Shown here in pieces: positions 8,736-16,920 of a stretch of DNA of 64,000 bases (the stretch's first letter is position 1; each line of letters begins with the position of its first letter). The translations under genes and the position numbers were made by a program. The stretch comes from Leishmania donovani (Eukaryota; Euglenozoa; Kinetoplastea; Trypanosomatida; Trypanosomatidae): assembly GCF_000227135.1 (NCBI RefSeq), contig NC_018259.1, positions 1,382,619-1,446,618 on the forward strand, given 5' to 3'. Below the pieces are notes generated by a model that saw nothing but the letters and a program-made list of their open reading frames with translations, ran no database searches and had not been told where the DNA came from.

Positions 8736-11033
8736 ATGAGTAGCGGCAATCGCGAAGGCGGCTGCGGGGGCCTCAGCCGCTCTTCACCCGGCAACTTCAC
8801 GGAACACCTCCACTCTTCGCAAGGCAACCGCGCCAGCGAGGCAGGCACGGACACCATCATGTCCGGGGGCAATGCTGGCAACAACGCCGAGGAGCGCGCT
8901 GTCGCGTTCGCCACGGCCGATCACGGAGTCGTCAGCCTCAACTTGAATGACCTCTCCAGCGCGCTCGGCGTTCGCAGAGCAGATGTCGTGTCGCAAGGGC
9001 TGATGTTTCAGGCCCATTCAGCACCCTCTTCTCGTACTAACCGCTCCCTCCAGGGAAGCGCCCTCCAGACAACGGGAGAAAATCTGCTGAGCTCCTTTCC
9101 TGCCACCGGCACCACCGCCGCAGCGGAGACCCCGTTGCCGACCGCAGAGGCTGCTTACAGTCTCCACAACGTTCCCAAGGCTCTTCCGTCGCCGCCGTGG
9201 CCAGCGCACTACCGGCGGCGACACAGCACGCTTCGCGGCACCCAGCTAGACCTCGACCCGTTGAGGATGCCCGCCGGAACGATACGACTGTCACCGCCGC
9301 CTCAGTCAACATCGCCGTCCCCCTCAATCATCCGTGCGTTCCCGTCGTTACCGCGCCGCGGCACACCGCCACCAGGTCGCTCCAACGCGCTGCGCTGGGC
9401 ACTAGCTGGCGACAACGGTGCTGCCACAGCCTTTGCCGGCAATGTCCCGTCTTCCATCCGTCGCGCCAGTGCCGGAGCTGCCATGCTCGAACATGAAGCC
9501 GCAGAGCGACGCCCGCCAGCGGATGACGAGGAGGAGGTGTCTGCGTACGGCGACGGCGCGCCGCTGCTGAGTGGGATAGCGTCGCTGCAGGAGTGCCGCA
9601 GCGGTGCCGCGTCCGCCCCACGCAACACACCAGCCTCTGCCTTTCGCACAAGCGACACGGTAACTTCCCTTCCGCTGTCGCGAACGGACAGAGGAGAGGG
9701 GCAGCCGCGTCAGCATGGGGAGCACGAGGCGGTGACGTCGGCGGCCCCCAGCGTTCCCTCACGCCGTGTGCACTTCTCCGACGACGTCATCGAGTCCATT
9801 CACGTTGCGCGGCAGGAGGAGGAGTATATGCGCCTACTGGTCGTGTACAACCGTCCGTGGTACGCCTACGCGCTCCTTGTCCTCTTCAGTCTCTTCTTCG
9901 GGCTGTCGTACGCCAGCGTCATGTACCTGGAAGAGGATCAGTCGGAGCTGAGGGATCGCGCCACGTCGGTGGCGTTTGTGCTCTTCCTTTTTGTAGGGGT
10001 GGGGGCCGTCACGCTGACGGCGCACCTCCTGTTGTGCAGGCAGCTAGACAGCGAGGAGGAGCCGAGCTTCATCGAAGACGCGGGCCAGCGGCGGCGGCTA
10101 CCGAAGCTGTGGTCCTACAGCGTACTTTTTTTTAGCGCATCGGTAGCAGCCATTGCTTTGAGCCACTTCATCAGCTTGACCGTAGCGGTCGTCATGGTGA
10201 TCTCGCTCGCGTGCCACCTCGTCGCGGAGCTCCACAACCGCGGTGACGGCGGGGATTGTGTGACGCGCCAGGATGCCCTCGGCTGCGCGACGGCTGGCCT
10301 TGGCGCGGCTCTGGTGGTGCTCGGCGGTTTATGGCAAGAGATGGCGACCTACCACGCCTCGCTGGGTGAAGCCCTTCTCTCGCTGTTGGGATGGGGGTCG
10401 AGCGTGATCGTCTCTGGCGTGTGCTGGGCGTGCTTCACGCGGCAGTTGCGTGAGATGAGCCAGCGTGTGAGCCAGCAGTTCCTGCTCTCAACCTCGCTGG
10501 TGATGTGTACAGTGGCGCTTGGCATTGGGACGTACGTGGCAAACGTGGCCCTGACATCTGATGAAGCCAGCAGCGCCGCACTTGCTGGTGTAGCTGCCCA
10601 GACCACAGGCGGAGCTGAGGCGGCCAGCGCACTACAGTTGTTGGACCTCGTGCTTCTCCCTTGCCACCGGTTTTTCCCTGATGTGGTGGTGCTGCTCGGT
10701 GGGGGCCTCTGCTCCCTCTTGTGCTGGTACGCCTACCACGCCGTGTCCTTCTACGTCGACCACGCTTCCAGCGCCGCGTGCATGGTGCTGGGTGCCGTGC
10801 TCTCCGCTGTTCCTCTCATTGTTGCTCGGGTGCTGCGCATCGGGTGGGCAGATGTCACCGCATCAGCATTGCTGCAGGGGTCGTTGGCAGTCATGGTGGT
10901 TGGAGTGGTCGCGGTGGAGGCGGGGTCGGCGGTGGTGGTGTGGTCCGGTTTTCGGTATCGTCGCGAGGTGGAGATTCGAATTGTGCTGGAGAAAAGTCGC
11001 TTCTCTTTTCCGCGCGCAAACGCCAATGCATAA
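8736..11033 (+). CDS. 10-TM transporter-like protein with long disordered N-terminus
   Basis: 765 residues. The ATG at 8736 is chosen because it follows the acceptor at 8589; the frame is open upstream but that part is low-complexity and precedes the acceptor. Residues 1-370 are Ser/Ala/Pro-rich and look disordered. From about residue 375 there are ten hydrophobic segments, beginning 'YALLVLFSLFFGLSYASVMYL' and ending 'LAVMVVGVVAVEAGSAVVVW'. Ten helices suit the drug/metabolite transporter (DMT, EamA/SLC35-like) fold, but I see no diagnostic motif, so substrate and direction are unknown. Just before TM1, residues 344-347 read RVHF followed by SDD, a good match to the RVxF docking motif for protein phosphatase 1. 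The short tail after TM10 is basic. Confidence 0.8.
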   Translation: MSSGNREGGCGGLSRSSPGNFTEHLHSSQGNRASEAGTDTIMSGGNAGNNAEERAVAFATADHGVVSLNLNDLSSALGVRRADVVSQGLMFQAHSAPSSRTNRSLQGSALQTTGENLLSSFPATGTTAAAETPLPTAEAAYSLHNVPKALPSPPWPAHYRRRHSTLRGTQLDLDPLRMPAGTIRLSPPPQSTSPSPSIIRAFPSLPRRGTPPPGRSNALRWALAGDNGAATAFAGNVPSSIRRASAGAAMLEHEAAERRPPADDEEEVSAYGDGAPLLSGIASLQECRSGAASAPRNTPASAFRTSDTVTSLPLSRTDRGEGQPRQHGEHEAVTSAAPSVPSRRVHFSDDVIESIHVARQEEEYMRLLVVYNRPWYAYALLVLFSLFFGLSYASVMYLEEDQSELRDRATSVAFVLFLFVGVGAVTLTAHLLLCRQLDSEEEPSFIEDAGQRRRLPKLWSYSVLFFSASVAAIALSHFISLTVAVVMVISLACHLVAELHNRGDGGDCVTRQDALGCATAGLGAALVVLGGLWQEMATYHASLGEALLSLLGWGSSVIVSGVCWACFTRQLREMSQRVSQQFLLSTSLVMCTVALGIGTYVANVALTSDEASSAALAGVAAQTTGGAEAASALQLLDLVLLPCHRFFPDVVVLLGGGLCSLLCWYAYHAVSFYVDHASSAACMVLGAVLSAVPLIVARVLRIGWADVTASALLQGSLAVMVVGVVAVEAGSAVVVWSGFRYRREVEIRIVLEKSRFSFPRANANA

Positions 11034-11555
11034 ACTCACGCATTCACGGAAGAGGCACCGACGGAGGAGGGGCGCTGGGCTTGGCCAGTCCTAAGGTGTT
11101 ATCGCTGTTCTGCCGCCATCTCCCTCTCCTTGTGTTTTGTAGGACCCGCACTAGCCACCTCCAAGCATCAAGCCGGGGCTCGCGTTCCGTGTATCCGCGG
11201 CGTGCTTGGTGCTGACAGCGGGTGCATGTGTATGCGCGGGTGCGCGGTCGTGCACCTCCTCGCCCCCCTCTCTTCCATTACATGCTTTGCTTCGCCACTG
11301 CTTGCAATCATGAGCGCCTGCGCCGTTCTTACTCGGCGTCTCGTAGACATGCGAGGCGTTCGAGGGAAGCGGAGGGCGAGAGGCGGTACTTCAATCAGCC
11401 CACCGGGCTTCCTGTACGCGCCCCCATTTTCCCACCCTTCTCTGCCTCCTTGTAAAGCTGCTGTAACGCACTCTTCTTTCTCTTGTGCCGGCTGTTGTGG
11501 AGGCCATGTGTGTGCCAACACCCAACTGCTGCTGCTATATAGGCACATATACGCA

Positions 11556-11573
11556 CATATATATATATATATG
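11556..11573. repeat. (TA)n microsatellite
   Basis: An uninterrupted alternating TA tract of about 16 nt bounded by C and G. It lies between genes, probably in the 3' UTR of the transporter-like gene. A similar tract occurs at 20670-20689. Confidence 0.9.
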
Positions 11574-12693
11574 CTCAGGTCTAGTTTTTTTTTTCCGCGT
11601 TGCATGATTGCTCGTGAACAGAGAGGGGAGGAGGGGAGCAGACACAACGATCGATAACATGGTGTGTGTCCCAAGCACACATGTGCGTCTATCTCTGAGT
11701 GTGTGCGCTGCTGTCCTCTCATGAATGCTGGATGCCGCACAGGCTCTTTCTCTCTGTGTCTATGCCCACCCTCGTTTTTGTGTTTGCTTCACGACTGCTC
11801 CGTCTTATCGCTGTGCTGGACTGCTCACTCACACGCGTGCTGTGGTCACTTCCTCCCCCTCGGTCCGGTCTTTCTCTTCGTAGAGCAAGTGCACAGTGCT
11901 CTGCTAGCCGCTCTCGCTTTTTTTTTTCGCCGTTGTTCCCTCCCCTTCCCTCCCTTCGCACGTACGCGTGCATGTATGTGTGCCTCCGTCTGCGTGCGTG
12001 CTAGTACATCTGTCAACCTGCTCGAGGGTGCGCGCTGGCCTCTTGTGTTGCCTCGGCCTCGCTTCTTTCGTCCCCAGCTCTGCGGTCACTTGCTGGATGA
12101 GTCAGACGTCAGATAAAAGAAAGATAATGCTGAGCCGACCATGCTGTGCGGTCGCTGTCGCGGGGCAGTCGTACCCCTTGATTGGCGGGTGTGCTGTTTG
12201 TCGATGCGTGGAAACTTTTAGGGAGTGAGTGGGCGCAGGCTTCGTTGAGGGCTCTGCCCACTTTTCTCATGTCTTCCTCTATCGACTCACCCCTCGGGAG
12301 AGAGTCAGCCGGCTGGCTCCACGACCCTGGTGCACGAGGGGCTCCCCGTCACGACTGCCTCCGACACGCACACATCCCCTTCTCTCCCTGCCTCCTCTGC
12401 TTGCTCGGTATCTTCCTCCACCTCTCTCTCTTTCGCCGCATTGCCCGCGCGGTTTCGGGTGGTGGTGGTGGTTGGGGGACTGCTTCGCCGTTGTGCTCTT
12501 GCTCACACCAATTTTTCTTTATTTGCTGTTTCGTCGCGGCGGTGTCGGCATGCACGTATGGGTGGTGGCCCGCGCGCGCGTGCGTGTGCACGGAGAGACT
12601 TGTAAAGTGGGCAAGACCAGCGCACATTTGCGGCGTGCGCTGGCGAGTGCACACTAGCGAGAGACGCAGCAGAGGACGTCCTCACCAGGGCGC

Positions 12694-12733
12694 CTTTTTA
12701 CCATTTTCTTTCCTTTTTTCGCTTGCGACGTAG
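12694..12733 (+). promoter_or_regulatory. predicted trans-splice acceptor for FAM161-like gene
   Basis: A U-rich pyrimidine tract is followed by GCTTGCGACGTAG, AG at 12732-12733, 283 nt before the ATG at 13016. A second CT-rich tract gives an alternative AG at 12784-12785. Confidence 0.5.
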
Positions 12734-13015
12734 GAGCACATCGCCGCACCTTCTCTCCGCTCTGCTGCCTCGCCGCGCTCTTCAGCTCTGCCGACATCAT
12801 AGATTTGTTTCGCGGCACACTGGATGCAGCAAGACCATACACCCACACAAACATACAAAATACAAGCCTCAACAGCAGCGACAGCCAGCCGCTTCGACTA
12901 GCCGATCCCTCCTGCCAAAGACAGGGGCACAGCAGAGATTGCGCGTACTAGTGGAAGACCGTCGAGGGGATCGAGGCAGCCACGGCCCCAGCCGCGATAT
13001 TTGCGAGACACCACC

Positions 13016-15865
13016 ATGGAGGAGGTGCTTGCGAGTCAGCTGGTCGAACTGCGGAAGGAGCAGGGGCGACTGGAGGAGCAGCTTGGCCACACCGCGCTCG
13101 GGGTGCCTCGCGGAACGTGTCGCGCCTTCATCACACCCGGAACCGAAACATACGCGGAAACACACCGCTGCGTGCGAGAGCTCACTGCACATGAGGCGAA
13201 CAGTGCTGCCACCGCTGACGCAGGGGCTGCCGCCTCCACGCGTAGTCGCGGCGGTGGCGACGTACGAGGAGCGCCGCAACGCAAAGACGAGGCCGACACA
13301 CGGAAGAGCTCCCCACAAGCTCCGGCGACCCCTGGAGGGGCTGCCCGCATGGACTCGAGCTATCAAGAACGCCTCAGCGAGCTCGAGTCCCTCAAGCGCA
13401 AGTACGATGCATACGCCCGGGAGGCCATGAACCAGTACTTCAGCTCCGTGAACGGCTACCAGGGCTACAAGGAACGCCGCGAGAAGATGATGAAGCGCGT
13501 GAAGCCGTTTGCGTTCGAGTCTCGCGAGCTTGTCAAGCCGCCGCGCATCCGAGAGCAGCGCGCAGAGGCGGACCAGCGAGCGCGAGATGCCGCTGCGACG
13601 GAGCATCGCTGGCATCCGTACAAGGCGACCCCTGTGCCGCCGTCTACCTTCATGAATAAGTATGAGCTGATGGTCGAAGAGTGGTGCCAGCGCAAGGCTG
13701 CCATTGAGATGATGTCGCGCGAGCGGGCGCGCATTGCCAAGGATGACGCGGCCTTTGTGCGACTGTCTGCGCAGTCCTTGCGCAGCACGCGGGAAGGGCT
13801 TATGGGTGTCGTATACGGGCCTGATGGCAAGCCGGTCACACGGAACGAGCTGCGGCGACGTGCCCGAAGCGCGGACGTCATGAGAAGCCGGCACAAGAGC
13901 ACCGGGGCACCACTTCGTGAGGTGCCGCTAGAGGTACGGATGAAGCTGTGGCCTGCTCTAAGCGATCACGAGCGGCTTCGGCGCGAGCGCATCAAGTTTC
14001 TGGCGACTGTGCGCAAGTCCGAGGTGGACGCGGAGGTGCGCCAAGTGATGCCGCTGCTAACGAGCCCCTCGCCAGCTCGCTGCTACGACGCTGCTAGCCC
14101 AGGCGGCATCGACATGGCCGCCTTACTGGCGGCTGCAAACGGAGAAAATGTGGGCGCGGCAGCGCCGCGCTACGGGGTCGGTCAGGCCGTGCTTTCCTCT
14201 AAGCGAACCCCATTCCCTACCGCTGAGGCAGGAGCGCTGGCCGCCGCGCTGTCACCTTCCACGGTGCCACCGCCACCGGCGGTTGTCAGTGGTTTGTCTC
14301 CGCGCACGTCGGTGCCCCCTCCTCCACCTCCCTGTGTGCCAACACCTCAGCCGCCCACTGGCGCAGCAATGGCGGTGCCGGCGCCGGTGCCGTCTCTGCC
14401 GGCTGCCGTTCCTGAGCCGCCCCCAGGTGCCGTGGTGCTGCCGCCTCTGCCAACTGCTCCCAGGACGGTTCCCACGGCGCCTCCCCCTTTTTTCCCTACT
14501 GGTAGCGCTGTGCCGGCTCCTCCATCAGCCGGGCCGCCGCCGCCGCCAGCGCCGGCGCCGGCTGCCTCCGCGCCCTCGCCGGCTGCCTCCGCGCCCTCGC
14601 CGGCGTCGACGGCTGCTGCCGCGGCAACAGTCTCTTCAGCCACAGCAGGTGCAGCGGCGGGCTCGAAAGCAGCGAAGCAGAGCACGCAGCAAGATAGGGA
14701 GGCATTGTGGCGCCGCTATAATCCGCAGCTCACCTTCAAGCCGAACGTGCGGCCAGGTGTGCCGAATTTCGAAGCGCTCTGGGCGCACAACAAGGCGACG
14801 CTCGCTCAGAAGAAGCTACAACACCCGACGACGGTGCCGCAGCCGTTTGACTTGACACCTAGTGCGCGGGACAACAAAATTGTGGGTCGTCGGCCGGCGC
14901 GCAGCACCTCCGCACCCGGGCCGCCGCGCCGCCACGGATCGCCGTCGGGCGGCAAGAGGCGGCAGGCAGCGGACACGCCGTCGATGCCAGCTGGGAACGT
15001 AATGGCACTCGCGTCACCGCGCAGCGGCGCTCCTCGCGGCACCCGCGCTCACGCCCTGCGGACGCAGGCGATCTACTCGCACTACGTCAAACAGTCCGAG
15101 GAGCAGAGTGTGACGGCGGAAGGAGATGAGCAGTACTGGAAGGCGGTGGCGCAGCGACAACGCGAGGTGCGGAAGCGGCTGTCTGCGTACCTGGTTGACC
15201 ACCACGCCGAGCACGAACGGGCAATCACGGAGAAAGTGCGGGCTTTGCGTGCTGCCATGCGGGAGAGCGAAAAGGCAGCCAAGGAGCGGCTGGCAGAGAT
15301 GAAGCAGAGGGTCGCCGAAATGCCGCCGGTGTTCGCCGAGCCGGTGCACCTGAACGAGCAATCCAAGGTGCGCGTGGAGGCGGAGAAGATTGTCCTGCAG
15401 TCTCTAAAGGAAGCGGGACTCGATGGCGCCACCATCAAGCGCATCCTCACCTCCCCGCTGGTCGACGCCACGGATGCCGCGACGGACGCATTAGGCGCTG
15501 AAGCAGCGGACACGAGTAGGATCGAAGGGGATGGCGTTTCGCCCATCGCGGCCGGTGAAGAGGACTCGAAGGCACAAGGAGCACCGTCCAGCGCGGCTGC
15601 ACACAGTCCCCTCAGCAAACACGCGGAAGCCTCGAAACACGACTCTAGCGGCAGCAGTAGCAGCAGCGACAGCGACGCCAGCAGCAGCCGCAGCAGCGAG
15701 GGCTCCATCAAGAAGTCTCCGCCTGGCAGCTCCGTGACCAGAAGATCTTCTTGCCCGTCCGCCTCGACGCTTTCCGTGCCGGCGCCGCCGAAGCCGGTGG
15801 TGGCGGACAGGACGAGCGCTACCGAGTACAGCGACGACAGCTTTGAATCTTCGGATAGCGACTAG
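13016..15865 (+). CDS. FAM161: FAM161-family centriolar/ciliary protein
   Basis: 949 residues; the start context CACCATGG is favourable. The protein shows the FAM161 (UPF0564) signatures in two blocks. Residues ~115-250 include 'VKPFAFESRE' and 'WHPYKATPVPPSTFMNKYELM', matching the family's KPF and F+A.PVP.H....Y motifs. Residues ~565-625 contain 'LTFKPNVRPGVPNFEALW' and 'TTVPQPFDL', like F.PKI...VP[ND]F..L and TVPQPF. Between them is a ~150-residue Pro/Ala-rich linker with tandem APSPAAS-type repeats. Residues ~695-830 are charged helical coiled coil. The acidic Ser-rich tail ends 'EYSDDSFESSDSD'. Animal FAM161 proteins bind microtubules at the centriole inner scaffold and cilium base; a basal-body or axonemal role here is inferred. 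The split of the domain by a Pro-rich linker is unusual. Confidence 0.8.
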   Translation: MEEVLASQLVELRKEQGRLEEQLGHTALGVPRGTCRAFITPGTETYAETHRCVRELTAHEANSAATADAGAAASTRSRGGGDVRGAPQRKDEADTRKSSPQAPATPGGAARMDSSYQERLSELESLKRKYDAYAREAMNQYFSSVNGYQGYKERREKMMKRVKPFAFESRELVKPPRIREQRAEADQRARDAAATEHRWHPYKATPVPPSTFMNKYELMVEEWCQRKAAIEMMSRERARIAKDDAAFVRLSAQSLRSTREGLMGVVYGPDGKPVTRNELRRRARSADVMRSRHKSTGAPLREVPLEVRMKLWPALSDHERLRRERIKFLATVRKSEVDAEVRQVMPLLTSPSPARCYDAASPGGIDMAALLAAANGENVGAAAPRYGVGQAVLSSKRTPFPTAEAGALAAALSPSTVPPPPAVVSGLSPRTSVPPPPPPCVPTPQPPTGAAMAVPAPVPSLPAAVPEPPPGAVVLPPLPTAPRTVPTAPPPFFPTGSAVPAPPSAGPPPPPAPAPAASAPSPAASAPSPASTAAAAATVSSATAGAAAGSKAAKQSTQQDREALWRRYNPQLTFKPNVRPGVPNFEALWAHNKATLAQKKLQHPTTVPQPFDLTPSARDNKIVGRRPARSTSAPGPPRRHGSPSGGKRRQAADTPSMPAGNVMALASPRSGAPRGTRAHALRTQAIYSHYVKQSEEQSVTAEGDEQYWKAVAQRQREVRKRLSAYLVDHHAEHERAITEKVRALRAAMRESEKAAKERLAEMKQRVAEMPPVFAEPVHLNEQSKVRVEAEKIVLQSLKEAGLDGATIKRILTSPLVDATDAATDALGAEAADTSRIEGDGVSPIAAGEEDSKAQGAPSSAAAHSPLSKHAEASKHDSSGSSSSSDSDASSSRSSEGSIKKSPPGSSVTRRSSCPSASTLSVPAPPKPVVADRTSATEYSDDSFESSDSD

Positions 15866-16920
15866 GCGCAGCGAGGATTATGCGCGCCGCCCTCTCTCCC
15901 TACTTTCCCCGGCTGCTGTGCACCCGCACACTTTAAAGTGGTTGGGGATGGTGGCAACGGATCGAGGAAGCGCACGCGTATGCGTGTGTGCTCTAGCGCT
16001 TCTTGCACAGCGATGTGAAGCGGTACTCGCGCTATTGCCTCAAGAAGATGGTTTCTTTGGTTTCCGGTTCTTGTTCATAGATGGCCATGAGGGATGCCGA
16101 CGCGGTGGCGCCCCTCAGGATACTTGTGTGCACGCGTGCATGTGCATGTGTGCGTGTGTGTGTAAGCGTGTCTTGATTGTATGGTCAGGCTGGGTTGATT
16201 GGGTGCCCTGCCTCACATTGTGAGCGTAGCGAACGGCGCGCACGGGCCTGCTTGTCCTTCCATTCGGACATGAGCATATACGGAGAGGCAAAAACACAGA
16301 CTCGCACACACGCATGCCGCATCATGCGAGGAGGATATGCGTCTTGTACACCGACGCACACAAAGCAGATGGCACCGCTGCATGGCGGGAAAACTCCGTT
16401 GGTTGCTACGCCGACGAGAAGTGGGCAAAGGGATGAAGGGAAGAGGGGGGCTGGGTGAGGGCCGCATCGACGAAGCGGCGAGCTATCGCCTGTGCGTTCA
16501 CCATCTTAACGGTCCGCGCGTCTTATCGGTCGTTTCGGTGGTGATCGTGGCATGCCACATTTTATCGTCGCCGACGCCTCGCTCTCGCGAAGTGAGTGGA
16601 GCTAGGCGAAGGCGGAGGCACTGTGGCTAGCACAGAGGAACCGCATTAGCATGTGCAGCTGCTTCCACACACGCCGCACAGCATCCCGCTCCGCCTCCTG
16701 CATGGCTTTCGCGCCTCTCCTTTGCCATTCCGACACGTTTTGCTCTTGCGGTGGGCACGACCACCTTCCGCTTGCTCAGATTACTTGATTGCCCGCATTC
16801 TTCACGTCTCTCTCTTCTCTGCCCTCTTCTTCGTTCTTCACACGATGCGACCGTGGGCGCGGGCATCAGAGATGCACCGCACCGGTACCCGGCTTGCACG
16901 TCATCTGCAAGACGGCTTGC
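15866..16920 (+). other. intergenic region with acceptor for 16921 gene
   Basis: About 1 kb without a credible gene. GT/CA-rich stretches lie around 16130-16165 and 16290-16320. The last 130 nt carry the pyrimidine tract and AG used by the next gene. Confidence 0.55.
16798..16869 (+). promoter_or_regulatory. predicted trans-splice acceptor for 16921 gene
   Basis: A strong CTCTCTCTTCTCTG..CTTCTTCGTTCTTC tract (16798-16842) is followed by AG at 16868-16869, 52 nt upstream of the ATG. An ATG in another frame lies within the tract region, before the AG. Confidence 0.5.

Larger units (their letters stand above)
11034..13015 (+). other. 2-kb intergenic region
   Basis: No credible gene on either strand. 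Long pyrimidine-rich stretches (for example 11735-11960 and 12355-12440) give open antisense frames made of repetitive Arg/Gly/Glu-type sequence. It contains the (TA)n tract at 11556-11573 and two candidate acceptors for the next gene (12732-12733 and 12784-12785). Confidence 0.55.

Noticed and set aside
12869..13894. Antisense frame of 341 codons overlapping the FAM161-like gene start
   Set aside because: Overlaps a gene with clear family motifs on the + strand and shows only Arg/Leu-rich low-information sequence.
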